Notes: generated by a model from the letters alone, not told the origin. Positions 1 through 7,401 are shown, counted from the first letter of the stretch. The stretch: 17,566 nucleotides of DNA from Knufia peltigerae (GCA_030247855.1 JAPDRN010000256.1:1-17566), one strand, 5' to 3'. A program made the numbers and translations.

Positions 1-767
1 GCAGTGATCACCGTACGCGACAGCGTCTGGTTGATCGAACGGTTCAGCACCTCCATCGGCTCCACGCGCAGGCTGCGGAAGTTCTCGCGGACACGGTCGA
101 ACACCACGATGATGTCGTTGATCGCAAAACCCATCACCGACAGCAGGCCGGCCAGCACGGTCAGGTCGAACTCACGGCCGAGCAGCGACACGTAGGCCAC
201 CGTCACGATCAGGTCGAACATGGCCACGATGCTTGCGGTGACCGCGAACTTCCATTCGAAGCGCACCGCGATGTAGATCAGGAAGCCGGCCAGCATGAAG
301 ATGGTGGCGTACAGGCCATTCATCGCCAGGTCCTTGCCGATCTGCGGGCCAACGAACTCGTTGCGCAGCACGGTGGCCTGGTTGTCAGCCGAAGAGACCG
401 CCTTGACCACGGCCGCGGCAGTCGCCTTGTCCTCGGCCGAGGCGCCGCCGGTACCCGGAGCGTGCTCACCGTGCGGGGCCAGGCGGATCAGCAGGTCGGT
501 GTTGCCACCGACGCTCTGTACCTGGGCGCCGTCGAAGCCGTTCTGCTCAAGTTTGCTGCGGACGTCCTCGACATCCACCGCGTGTTCGAAGCGGGCTTCG
601 ATCAGGGTGCCGCCGGTGAAGTCCAGAGCGTAGTTGAAGCCCTTGAAGCCGATGATGCCGATCGAGGCCAGGAACACGATGATCGTGACGACCATCGCGA
701 CATGGCGCCAGCGCATGAAGTCGATCTTGGTATCGTTCGGGAGGATGTGCAGCGGAAACAGTTTCAT
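1..767 (-). CDS. secF: Protein translocase subunit SecF (partial, C-terminus beyond window)
   Basis: SecF is an inner-membrane partner of SecD and YajC in the accessory complex that uses the proton gradient to help SecYEG/SecA export proteins. The 255 visible residues begin at an ATG (765-767) with MKLFPLHILP. They show a first membrane segment (about residues 22-42), the family motif YALDFTGGTLIE (46-57), a periplasmic domain, and further membrane segments from about residue 148 on. The motif GREFDLTVLAGLL (197-209) and NDIIVVFDRVREN (217-229) follow; the latter is the conserved transmembrane-4 region of the SecD/SecF family. The remaining C-terminal helices lie outside the window. The gene starts 15 bases after secD ends, so it is the last gene seen of the queA-tgt-yajC-secD-secF run. 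Nothing looks damaged. Identity is near certain from family motifs and context. Confidence 0.97.
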   Translation of the reverse strand, partial: MKLFPLHILPNDTKIDFMRWRHVAMVVTIIVFLASIGIIGFKGFNYALDFTGGTLIEARFEHAVDVEDVRSKLEQNGFDGAQVQSVGGNTDLLIRLAPHGEHAPGTGGASAEDKATAAAVVKAVSSADNQATVLRNEFVGPQIGKDLAMNGLYATIFMLAGFLIYIAVRFEWKFAVTASIVAMFDLIVTVAYVSLLGREFDLTVLAGLLSVMGFAINDIIVVFDRVRENFRSLRVEPMEVLNRSINQTLSRTVIT

Positions 768-782
768 GTGCGTGTCGTCCCG

Positions 783-2639
783 TCAGATGGCCACGTTCTG
801 GAGCTTCTTGCGACCGCCGTAGATCAGCGTCGCCAGTGCACGCGATACGGTGATCGCGGTGAACATGGAAGCGAAAATACCGATGATCATGGTCAGCGCG
901 AAGCCCTTCAGCGGACCGGTACCGAATGCGAACAGCGCCACACCGACGATCAGGCCGGTCAGGTTGGCGTCGAGGATGGTGCCCGAAGCACGCTCGTAAC
1001 CGGTCACGATCGCGGTCTTGCCCGGCACGCCGGCACGCAGCTCTTCACGGATACGCTCGTTGATCAGCACGTTGGCGTCGACCGACAGACCGACCGACAA
1101 CGCCAGGCCGGCAAAGCCCGGCAGGGTCATGGTCGCGCCGAACAGCGACATCACCGCCACCACGATCAGCAGGTTGAACAGCATCGCGACCGAGGTGATC
1201 AGGCCGAACATGCGGTAGTAGATGGTGAAGAACACCAGGGTGAACATGAACGCGTAGACCACCGCGGTGATGCCGTTCTTGACGTTCTCCGCACCCAGGC
1301 TCGGGCCGACCACGCGCTCTTCGACGAAGTCCATCGGCGCAGCCAGCGAGCCCGACTTCAGCAGCTTGGCCAGGTCTTCGGCTTCCTTCTTCTGCAGACC
1401 GGTGGTCTGGAAGTTCTTGCCGAACACGCCGTTGATGTTGGCCACCGAGATCACTTCCTCGTTGACCTTGAAGCCACGCACTTCCTGGCCGTCAACCACG
1501 GTCACGGTCGGCACGCGCTCGGTGTAGACCACCGCCATCGGCTTGTTCACGTTGGCGCTGGTGAAATCGAACATGCGCTGGCCACCGACGTTGTTCAGCG
1601 TCACGCTGACTGCCGGGGTGCCGCTGGTGGAGTCGGTCACCGCCTGCGCGGCCACCATCTGGTCACCGGTGACGATCACGCGCTTGTTCAGCAGCACAGG
1701 ACCGCCGTTGTCACGACGCTGGTAGACCTTGGCTTCCGGCGGGATGCGGCCCGACGCGATGGCATCCTGCGCGTTGCCATCCACAACCGCCCGGTATTCC
1801 AGGGTGGCGGTGGCACCGATCATGCGCTTGGCCTCGGCCGTGTCCTGCACACCCGGCAGCTGCACCACCACGCGATCTGCGCCCTGGCGCTGGATGATCG
1901 GCTCGGACACGCCGAGCTGGTTCACGCGGTTGCGCAGGGTGTTGATGTTCTGCTCGATGGCGCCGTTGGCGATCTGCGCGATCTCGGCTTCCGGAATGGA
2001 CACCGTGATGCGGTTGCCATTGACGTCGTAGCCGAGGGTCGGCTGCGCCTTGGCCAGCGCGGCGCGCGCACGGGTACCGGCATCTTCGCCGGCCGACGGG
2101 CTCAGGTTGGCGACGATGGTGTTGTCGGCACGACGCTCGACCGACTGGTAGGCGATGCGCGCATCACGCAGGGTGCTGCGCACGTCTTCGGTGTAGGCGT
2201 CCAGGCGCTTATCCAGCGCGGCCTTCTGGTCGACCTGCAGCACGAAGTGCACGCCGCCCTGCAGGTCCAGGCCCAGCACCATCGGGCGACCGCCGAGCTT
2301 GGCCAGCCAGTCCGGCACGGTCGAGGCCAGGTTCAGGGCCACCGTGTAGTTCTCGCCCACGCTGTCACGCAGCGCATCGCTGGCGGCAGATTGCGACTTC
2401 AGGTCCGACAGGCGGACGATCAGGCTGTCCCCTTCCTTCTCTGCGCCGAGCGTGGTCACTCCGGCCTTCTTCAGGTCGGCCAGCACACGGTCACGCAGCG
2501 CATCGTCGACCTGGCCGCCACGGTTGGCGGTGATCTGGATGGCCGGGTCCTTCTGGTAGATGTTGGGCAGTGCGTACAGCGCGCTGAGCGCCAGTACGAT
2601 CACGATGACGACGTACTTCCAGCGTGGAAATTCGAGCAT
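783..2639 (-). CDS. secD: Protein translocase subunit SecD
   Basis: SecD is an inner-membrane RND-like protein with a large periplasmic domain that pulls exported proteins out of the Sec channel at the cost of the proton gradient. This reading has 618 residues. An N-terminal membrane segment lies at about 8-26, followed by the hallmark GLDLQGGVHF (123-132). A long periplasmic region follows, and a C-terminal block of five further membrane segments starts near residue 458. Motif VDANVLINERIREEL (520-534) carries the Asp (521) that the family uses in proton-coupled function. I chose the ATG at 2637-2639 (MLEFPRWKYV) because the protein then opens directly with the membrane anchor. An in-frame ATG 24 bases upstream would only add MAPRGTQA. 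secF follows after 15 bases and yajC precedes by 61, so co-transcription is expected. Confidence 0.97.
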   Translation of the reverse strand: MLEFPRWKYVVIVIVLALSALYALPNIYQKDPAIQITANRGGQVDDALRDRVLADLKKAGVTTLGAEKEGDSLIVRLSDLKSQSAASDALRDSVGENYTVALNLASTVPDWLAKLGGRPMVLGLDLQGGVHFVLQVDQKAALDKRLDAYTEDVRSTLRDARIAYQSVERRADNTIVANLSPSAGEDAGTRARAALAKAQPTLGYDVNGNRITVSIPEAEIAQIANGAIEQNINTLRNRVNQLGVSEPIIQRQGADRVVVQLPGVQDTAEAKRMIGATATLEYRAVVDGNAQDAIASGRIPPEAKVYQRRDNGGPVLLNKRVIVTGDQMVAAQAVTDSTSGTPAVSVTLNNVGGQRMFDFTSANVNKPMAVVYTERVPTVTVVDGQEVRGFKVNEEVISVANINGVFGKNFQTTGLQKKEAEDLAKLLKSGSLAAPMDFVEERVVGPSLGAENVKNGITAVVYAFMFTLVFFTIYYRMFGLITSVAMLFNLLIVVAVMSLFGATMTLPGFAGLALSVGLSVDANVLINERIREELRAGVPGKTAIVTGYERASGTILDANLTGLIVGVALFAFGTGPLKGFALTMIIGIFASMFTAITVSRALATLIYGGRKKLQNVAI

Positions 2640-2700
2640 TGCTTGGGTCCCGCGCGGCGCCATCCCCGGCGCCGCGGTTGTGCTTCAGAAAGGGAGTGGC

Positions 2701-3045
2701 TTACTTGGCCGAATCCAGGGTGCCGGTCGGCAGCACGCTGCCGACAGCGCCCTTCTGCACGCGGATGCGCACGTTCTCGGCCACTTCGACGGTGACGAAG
2801 TTGTCGCCGATATCGGTGACCTTGCCGGCGATGCCGCCGTTGGTCAGCACTTCGTCGCCGCGCTTGATCTTCTCCAGCATGGACTTGTGCTCCTTCTGCC
2901 GCTTCATCTGCGGGCGGATCATCAGGAAGTACATGATGGCGATCAGGATGATCGGGAACAGCAGCGTGGTCAGGCCCATGCCCTGCGGTTGGCCGCCAGC
3001 GGCCTGGGCGTGGGCGGCGGGAATCAGGAAGGCAAGCAGGTTCAT
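2701..3045 (-). CDS. yajC: Preprotein translocase subunit YajC
   Basis: YajC is a small single-span inner-membrane protein that associates with SecDF. The 114-residue product has a short N-terminal hydrophobic stretch ending in an alanine-rich IPAAHAQAA (8-16). A strong membrane segment with the family signature LLFPIILIAIMYFLMIRPQ (about 28-46) follows, then the basic cytosolic stretch MKRQKEHKSMLEKIKRGDEV and a beta-rich tail containing GGIAGKVTDIGDNFVTVEV. The start at 3043-3045 is favoured because AAGGA sits 6 bases upstream. A longer in-frame reading from 3090 would add 15 basic residues with no family support. It lies between tgt (136-base gap) and secD, the usual position in gamma-proteobacteria. 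Length and motif make the call secure. Confidence 0.96.
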   Translation of the reverse strand: MNLLAFLIPAAHAQAAGGQPQGMGLTTLLFPIILIAIMYFLMIRPQMKRQKEHKSMLEKIKRGDEVLTNGGIAGKVTDIGDNFVTVEVAENVRIRVQKGAVGSVLPTGTLDSAK

Positions 3046-3181
3046 CGTTGGTCCTTTGGTTGGGCGGCGCTTCGGCCGTTTCACGGGCACGAGGTGTCGA
3101 CCGCGGATCTGGGTCAGCCTTGAAGTATGCCACGGCCCCGGGCATTCGTCCTTGGGCCGTTTGGCAGGGGGTGCTGCGGGT

Positions 3182-4312
3182 TTACAGGGGCGGCGCTACC
3201 GCCCCGCGTGCTGCGTAGAAGGACTCGCGGAAGGCCAGGAAGGTTCCCGCCTCGATGGCCGCGCGGATGTCGGCCATCAGTTTTTCGTAGTAGAAGAGGT
3301 TGTGCTGGGTGCCCAGCATCGGCGCCAGCATCTCGTTGCAACGGTCCAGATGGCGCAGGTACGAGCGGGTATAGCCGCCGGCGCAGGCCACGCAGCCACA
3401 GCCCGGCTCGATCGGGTCCATGTCCCGCGCGTACTGTGAATTGCGGATGCGGACGGTGCCGAACGAGGTGAAATAGTGGCCGTTGCGCGCATTCCGGGTC
3501 GGCATCACGCAATCGAACATGTCCACGCCACGTGCGACACCCTCGACCAGGTCCTCGGGGCGGCCCACACCCATCAGGTAGCGCGGACGGTCGGCGGGCA
3601 ATTCGGGGTCCAGATGGTCGAGCATGGCGTTGCGCTCGTCTTCCGGCTCACCCACGGCCAGGCCGCCGATGGCATAGCCGTCGAAGCCGATCCCCTGCAG
3701 CGCCTCGGCCGAGCGGCTGCGCAGGTCCGTATGCACCCCGCCCTGGACGATGCCGAACAGGGCCGCGTCGTTGCCGAGTTCATCATGGGCGTTGCGGCTG
3801 CGCTGGGCCCAGCGCAGGCTCAGCTCCATCGAGCGGCGGGCGACGTCCTCGGTGGCCGGGTACGGCGTGCACTCGTCGAAGATCATCACCACGTCCGAAT
3901 CGAGCACCTTCTGAATCTTCATGCTCTCTTCCGGGCCCAGGAACACCCGGGCACCGTCGGTCGGCGAGGCGAAGGTCACGCCCTGCTCGGTGATCTTGCG
4001 GCGGTGGGCCAGCGAGAACACTTGGAAGCCGCCGGAGTCGGTCAGGATCGGGCCATCCCAGCGGCAGAAGCCGTGCAGGCCGCCATGGTCGGCGATGATG
4101 TCCAGGCCCGGGCGCAGGTACAGGTGGAAGGTGTTGCCGAGGATGATCTCGGCGCCCAGCGCACGCACCTGGTCCGGCAGGATGCCCTTGACCGAGCCAT
4201 AGGTCCCCACCGGCATGAAGGCCGGCGTTTCCACCGTGCCACGCGGGAAGGTCAGGCGGCCACGGCGGGCGCGGCCATCACGGGTCTGGAGCTGGAACTG
4301 CAATCGGGACAT
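3182..4312 (-). CDS. tgt: Queuine tRNA-ribosyltransferase (tRNA-guanine transglycosylase)
   Basis: Tgt swaps guanine-34 of tRNAs with GUN anticodons (Asp, Asn, His, Tyr) for preQ1, the committed step of queuosine synthesis on tRNA. The 376-residue protein is of normal length. It shows TPAFMPVGTYGSVKG (29-43), TDSGGFQVFSL (91-101, with the general acid/base Asp92) and GIVQGGVH (187-194). MFDCVMPTRNARNG (265-278) contains the nucleophilic Asp267. The zinc site is Cys305-x-Cys307-x2-Cys310 with His337. Compared with the E. coli protein as I remember it, the stretch between the last Cys and the His seems one residue longer; that is from memory. The start MSRLQFQLQTRDG has no clear ribosome binding site but fits the family start. 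The 140-base gap from queA carries a SMAG repeat. QueA, acting two steps later, is encoded immediately upstream in the same run. Confidence 0.98.
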   Translation of the reverse strand: MSRLQFQLQTRDGRARRGRLTFPRGTVETPAFMPVGTYGSVKGILPDQVRALGAEIILGNTFHLYLRPGLDIIADHGGLHGFCRWDGPILTDSGGFQVFSLAHRRKITEQGVTFASPTDGARVFLGPEESMKIQKVLDSDVVMIFDECTPYPATEDVARRSMELSLRWAQRSRNAHDELGNDAALFGIVQGGVHTDLRSRSAEALQGIGFDGYAIGGLAVGEPEDERNAMLDHLDPELPADRPRYLMGVGRPEDLVEGVARGVDMFDCVMPTRNARNGHYFTSFGTVRIRNSQYARDMDPIEPGCGCVACAGGYTRSYLRHLDRCNEMLAPMLGTQHNLFYYEKLMADIRAAIEAGTFLAFRESFYAARGAVAPPL

Positions 4313-4372
4313 GGAGCGGTCGTTCGGGCAAATAGTCGCCTATTGTCTCCCAAAACCACCTTTCCTGCTCCG

Positions 4373-4395
4373 GTAGCGCCGGGCCATGCTCGGCG
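4373..4395 (+). repeat. SMAG-type GTAG palindrome in the queA-tgt gap
   Basis: GTAG (4373-4376) is followed by CGCCGGGC, loop CAT, GCTCGGCG (4377-4395). This makes an 8-bp stem with one G-T wobble pair. The layout (GTAG head, GC-rich stem, 3-base loop) matches SMAG elements of S. maltophilia. A second hairpin, GTGCACACC/GGTGCGCAC with one mismatch, lies 12 bases further on (4408-4428). Neither is followed by a T-run on the minus strand, so they probably shape processing or stability of the queA-tgt message rather than end it. Confidence 0.75.
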
Positions 4396-4452
4396 GATTG
4401 CCCGCAAGTGCACACCAACGGTGCGCACCCACCGCAAGCGCGTGTTGGCGCC

Positions 4453-5484
4453 TCAGCCCGCCTGCGGGAACAGCAGCATCGCGTCGCCGTAGCTGAAGAA
4501 GCGGTAGCGCTGCTCGATGGCGTGCTGGTAGGCCTCGAACACCCGCTCTTTGCCGGCGAAGGCCGAGATCATCATCAGCAGCGTGCTTTCGGGCAAGTGG
4601 AAGTTGGTCACCATCGCGTCGACGCTGCGGATCCGGTAGCCCGGGGTGATGAAGATCTGCGTTTCGCCAGCGAACGGCAGCAGTTCGCCATCGCGCATCG
4701 CGCTTTCCAGCGCGCGCACCACGGTGGTGCCGACGCCGATCACCCGGCCACCGGCCGCACGCGTGCGCCGCACCTGCTGCACCAGCTCGGCGCCCACGTT
4801 CAGCCACTCGCGATGCATGACGTGGTCCTTCAGGTCGTCGGCGCGCACCGGCTGGAACGTGCCTGCGCCCACGTGCAGGGTGACGTGGCCGAAATCCACG
4901 CCCTTGTCCTTCAGCGCGGCCAGCAAAGGTTCGTCGAAATGCAGGCCGGCGGTCGGTGCCGCCACCGCCCCCACTTCGCGCGCGAACACGGTCTGGTAGC
5001 GCTCACGGTCGTCCATGCCCGGCTCGCGCTGGATGTAGGGCGGCAACGGCAGCCGCCCGGCGTGCAGCAGCCACTGTTCCAGCGACTCCGGCACGTGGAA
5101 CTGCAGCACGTAGAACTCGCCGTCGCGGCCGAGCACTTCGGCTTCGCCACCGGCATCCAGGGCGATGCGGCTGCCGGCCTTGGGCGACTTGCTCGCGCCC
5201 ACCTGGGCCCTCGCCTGCTGGCCGCCGAGCAGGCGCTCGATCAGGATCTCCACGCGGCCACCGCTGGCCTTCTGCCCGAACAGGCGCGCCGGAATCACCC
5301 GGGTGTCGTTGAACACCAGCAGGTCGCCCGGTTGCAGCAGCGATGGAAGGTCGCGCACCTGCAGGTCGGTGAAGGCTGTCGGAGTCGGCGGCACCAGCAA
5401 CAGACGGCTCGCCGAGCGTTCGGCCAGAGGAGCCTGGGCGATCAATTCGGCCGGCAGTTCGTAATGGAAATCGGACTTCTTCAA
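4453..5484 (-). CDS. queA: S-adenosylmethionine:tRNA ribosyltransferase-isomerase QueA
   Basis: QueA transfers and isomerises the ribosyl moiety of S-adenosylmethionine onto preQ1-modified tRNA, giving epoxyqueuosine; it acts after Tgt. Family motifs are present: LVFNDTRVIPARLFG, KASGGRVEILIERLL, LPLPPYI, AVAAPTAGLHF, VTLHVGAGTFQPV, GTTVVRALES, TNFHLPESTLLMM and YRFFSYGDAMLL. I start it at a TTG (5482-5484), giving 343 residues beginning (M)KKSDFHYELP, because family members begin at this point. An ATG at 5518-5520 would add 12 residues (MRAIVDLLPSTA). That ATG lies inside a good -10 hexamer, TACAAT on the minus strand (5519-5524), which argues against it. No convincing Shine-Dalgarno is seen for either start. 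It is the first gene of the minus-strand run towards secF and is divergent from the aminotransferase. Confidence 0.95.
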   Translation of the reverse strand: MKKSDFHYELPAELIAQAPLAERSASRLLLVPPTPTAFTDLQVRDLPSLLQPGDLLVFNDTRVIPARLFGQKASGGRVEILIERLLGGQQARAQVGASKSPKAGSRIALDAGGEAEVLGRDGEFYVLQFHVPESLEQWLLHAGRLPLPPYIQREPGMDDRERYQTVFAREVGAVAAPTAGLHFDEPLLAALKDKGVDFGHVTLHVGAGTFQPVRADDLKDHVMHREWLNVGAELVQQVRRTRAAGGRVIGVGTTVVRALESAMRDGELLPFAGETQIFITPGYRIRSVDAMVTNFHLPESTLLMMISAFAGKERVFEAYQHAIEQRYRFFSYGDAMLLFPQAG

Positions 5485-5518
5485 GGCAGTGGACGGCAAC
5501 AGGTCGACAATGGCGCGC

Positions 5519-5524
5519 ATTGTA
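5519..5524 (-). promoter_or_regulatory. Candidate -10 box of the queA operon
   Basis: The minus strand reads TACAAT, five of six matches to the sigma-70 -10 consensus. It would place transcription start near 5512, about 28 bases before the TTG start. The -35 region is poor (around GTGCCG/TGCCGG), so the call is tentative. Confidence 0.35.
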
Positions 5525-5566
5525 CGTCCAGCGTCTGCGAGCCGGCACGGGCGAGGCCAAACGTCG

Positions 5567-5598
5567 CGCAAAATGCTGCTATGCAGCAGTCTTTTGCG
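5567..5598. promoter_or_regulatory. Imperfect 32-bp palindrome between queA and the aminotransferase gene
   Basis: Outer arms CGCAAAA (5567-5573) and TTTTGCG (5592-5598) and inner arms CTGCT (5576-5580) and AGCAG (5585-5589) share the same centre. Two bases per side between them do not pair by Watson-Crick rules. The right edge ends three bases before the candidate -35 of the plus-strand aminotransferase promoter. This is the position and symmetry of a dimeric repressor or activator site. No encoded regulator is adjacent, so the binding protein is unknown. Confidence 0.45.
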
Positions 5599-5601
5599 GG
5601 G

Positions 5602-5630
5602 TTATCGCGCAAAAAAACAAGTGCTAGCAT
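5602..5630 (+). promoter_or_regulatory. Candidate extended -10 promoter of the aminotransferase gene
   Basis: An extended -10 element TGCTAGCAT (5622-5630; TAGCAT hexamer at 5625-5630) lies 17 bases after a weak -35, TTATCG (5602-5607). Transcription would start near 5637, leaving a leader of about 94 bases before the ATG. Confidence 0.4.
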
Positions 5631-5647
5631 CGACGAGGAAGTCCGCT

Positions 5648-5705
5648 GCACGAGCCCGCCCCAAGCGCGCGTAAAGACGCGCGTTTTGCTTTTGAAGGCC
5701 CGTGC
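5648..5705 (+). promoter_or_regulatory. Structured leader with terminator-like hairpin (possible attenuator)
   Basis: A hairpin CGCGCGT (5666-5672), loop AAAG, ACGCGCG (5677-5683) is followed by TTTTGCTTTT (5684-5693), which looks like an intrinsic terminator. A second helix encloses it: GCACGAGCC (5648-5656) pairs with GGCCCGTGC (5697-5705) at eight of nine positions. The structure lies between the candidate promoter and the Shine-Dalgarno CAGGAGA (5718-5724). It may be a cis-regulatory leader, or the end of a short small RNA of roughly 57 bases. No known riboswitch class was recognised. Confidence 0.4.
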
Positions 5706-5730
5706 GACCCAACGTTTCAGGAGATCTGCA

Positions 5731-7227
5731 ATGAGCTTCATCGAACGCCTCGCCCCCCTCCGCGCCCAGCCCGGCACCCGCCTCACCAACGGCCTGGATG
5801 ACGCAACCCTGACCGCCCTCGCCGACAACCACCCGCAGCTGGTTGCCGCGGTCGATGCCGCCGCCGCCGAATTCGCGCGCGTGCAGGCCGAGCTGGGGCC
5901 GCTGCTGGCACAGGATGAGCAGGCGCAGATCGATGCCATGCAGGACGGCTTCGTTAATTTCTACGCCGATGATGCGGTAACCCCGTACGTGGCGCTGGCC
6001 GCACGCGGCCCGTGGGTGGTCACCCTGAAGGGCGCGGTGCTGTACGACGCCGGTGGCTACGGCATGCTCGGCTTCGGCCACACCCCCGATGCGGTCATGG
6101 AAGCGATGTCACGGCCGCAGGTGATGGCCAACATCATGACCCCCAGCCTGTCCCAGCAGCGCTTCATCAGCGCGCTGCGGGCCGAGATCGGCCACCGCCG
6201 TGGCGGCTGTCCGTTCACTCGCTTCATGTGCCTGAATTCCGGTTCGGAAGCGGTCGGCCTGGCGGCGCGCATCGCCGACGTCAACGCCAAGCTGCAGACC
6301 GACCCGGGCGCCCGCCATGCCGGTGCGGCGATCAAGCGCGTGGTCATCAAAGGCAGCTTCCACGGCCGTACCGACCGCCCGGCGCTGTATTCCGATTCCA
6401 GCCGCAAGACCTACATGCAGCACCTGGCCAGCTACCGTGGCGAGGAGTCGGTGATCACCGTCGCGCCGTACGACGAGGCCGGCCTGCGCAAGGTGTTCGA
6501 GGATGCCGCGCACAACAACTGGTTCATCGAAGCGGTGTTCCTGGAACCGGTGATGGGCGAAGGCGACCCGGGCCGCTCCGTGCCGCCTGCGTTCTATGCG
6601 TTGGCCCGCGAACTGACCCGCGCCCATGGCAGCCTGCTGCTGCTGGACTCGATCCAGGCGGGCCTGCGCGCCCACGGCGTGCTGTCGGTGGTCGACTATC
6701 CGGGCTTCGAAGGCCTGGATGCGCCGGACATGGAAACCTATTCCAAGGCGCTCAACGCCGCGCAGTACCCGCTGTCGGTGCTGGCGGTGACCGAGCACGC
6801 CGCGCAGCTGTACCGCAAGGGCATCTACGGCAACACCATGACCAGCAACCCGCGTGCGCTGGACGTGGCCTGCGCCACCCTGGCCCAGCTGACCCCGCAG
6901 GTCCGCGCGGCGATCACCGAGCGCGGCGCCGAGGCGGTTCGCAAACTGGAGCAACTGAAGAACGAGCTGGGCGGCCTGATCACCAAGGTGCAGGGCACCG
7001 GCCTGCTGTTCTCCTGCGAGCTGGCCCCGCAGTTCAAGTGCTATGGCGCCAATTCCACCGAGGAATGGCTGCGCCAGCACGGCATCAACGTGATCCACGG
7101 CGGCGAGAACTCGCTGCGCTTCACCCCGCACTTCGGCATGGACAGCAGCGAGCTGGACCTGTTGGTGGGCATGGTGGGCCGCGCCCTGCGTGAAGGTCCC
7201 CGCCGCGAGCAGGCTGCCGCTGCGTAA
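5731..7227 (+). CDS. Class III (fold type I) PLP-dependent aminotransferase, substrate unknown
   Basis: A 498-residue protein of the class III aminotransferase fold. It has the phosphate-binding LNSGSEAVG (168-176), KGSFHGRT (207-214), the EPVMGEGDPG stretch (272-281) and LLLDSIQAGL (303-312), whose Asp306 should contact the PLP ring nitrogen. ETYSKALN (335-342) places Lys339 as the Schiff-base lysine. NTMTSNP (368-374) replaces the usual glycine-threonine region. The family normally reads DEVQ where this protein has DSIQ, and it carries about 90 residues before the fold proper. It is therefore not a standard ArgD, GabT, HemL or BioA, and I give no symbol. The start is supported by CAGGAGA 7 bases upstream. 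It stands alone, divergent from queA, and its upstream region carries a palindrome and a hairpin-rich leader that suggest regulated expression. A cytosolic amino donor/acceptor reaction is expected from the family; the substrate cannot be read from sequence. Confidence 0.9.
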   Translation: MSFIERLAPLRAQPGTRLTNGLDDATLTALADNHPQLVAAVDAAAAEFARVQAELGPLLAQDEQAQIDAMQDGFVNFYADDAVTPYVALAARGPWVVTLKGAVLYDAGGYGMLGFGHTPDAVMEAMSRPQVMANIMTPSLSQQRFISALRAEIGHRRGGCPFTRFMCLNSGSEAVGLAARIADVNAKLQTDPGARHAGAAIKRVVIKGSFHGRTDRPALYSDSSRKTYMQHLASYRGEESVITVAPYDEAGLRKVFEDAAHNNWFIEAVFLEPVMGEGDPGRSVPPAFYALARELTRAHGSLLLLDSIQAGLRAHGVLSVVDYPGFEGLDAPDMETYSKALNAAQYPLSVLAVTEHAAQLYRKGIYGNTMTSNPRALDVACATLAQLTPQVRAAITERGAEAVRKLEQLKNELGGLITKVQGTGLLFSCELAPQFKCYGANSTEEWLRQHGINVIHGGENSLRFTPHFGMDSSELDLLVGMVGRALREGPRREQAAAA

Positions 7228-7267
7228 CGGCCCACCTATGGGCGTCTGCGCGGTATGAACGGAGAGC

Positions 7268-7290
7268 AGCCGAGCGTGGCTCGGCTCTAC
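7268..7290 (-). repeat. SMAG-type GTAG palindrome downstream of the aminotransferase gene
   Basis: On the minus strand GTAG (7290-7287) is followed by AGCCGAGC, loop CAC, GCTCGGCT, a perfect 8-bp stem, and then GCTC. This is the clearest SMAG-like element in the window and sits in the 174-base gap before the LOG gene. Confidence 0.8.
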
Positions 7291-7326
7291 AGGAAGCAAG
7301 CGCAAGGCCTCATAATTGCCCGGACA

Positions 7327-7374
7327 CCCCGCCCTGCGACCGGCTCCACTGGTCGACGGCGGGGCGTTTTCGTT
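7327..7374 (+). terminator. Intrinsic terminator between the aminotransferase and LOG genes
   Basis: CCCCGCC (7327-7333) pairs with GGCGGGG (7358-7364), with an inner helix CGACC (7337-7341)/GGTCG (7351-7355). CGTTTTCGTTT follows. It most likely ends the aminotransferase transcript. A CATAAT hexamer (7311-7316) just upstream could be a -10 box for the LOG gene, which would put this hairpin inside the LOG leader; its -35 is poor. Confidence 0.65.
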
Positions 7375-7401
7375 TCCGGCCAAGACAAGACAGGAAGATC
7401 C

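Noticed and set aside
462..2795. Long plus-strand open frame (777 codons) opposite secD
   Set aside because: It lies antisense to a clear secD, is rich in His, Asp, Gln and Val as expected for a shadow of GC-rich codon usage, and shows no domain.
2600..3145. Alternative minus-strand frame overlapping yajC and the secD start
   Set aside because: Arg/Pro/His-rich shadow composition with no family motif; yajC in the neighbouring frame is clear.
5633..5646. GAGGAAGTCCG resembles a conserved stretch of RNase P RNA
   Set aside because: Only about ten bases match, and none of the surrounding conserved RNase P RNA structure is present.
5621..5674. Possible Arg/Lys-rich leader peptide (GTG start, 17 residues) ending in the leader hairpin
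   Set aside because: Six basic residues of 17 look tempting for attenuation, but the GTG lies inside the candidate -10 box, there is no ribosome binding site, and basic-rich frames are common by chance in this composition.
4408..5730. Upstream extension of the aminotransferase frame through the queA region
   Set aside because: The stretch is antisense to queA. The good ribosome binding site and family start are at 5731.
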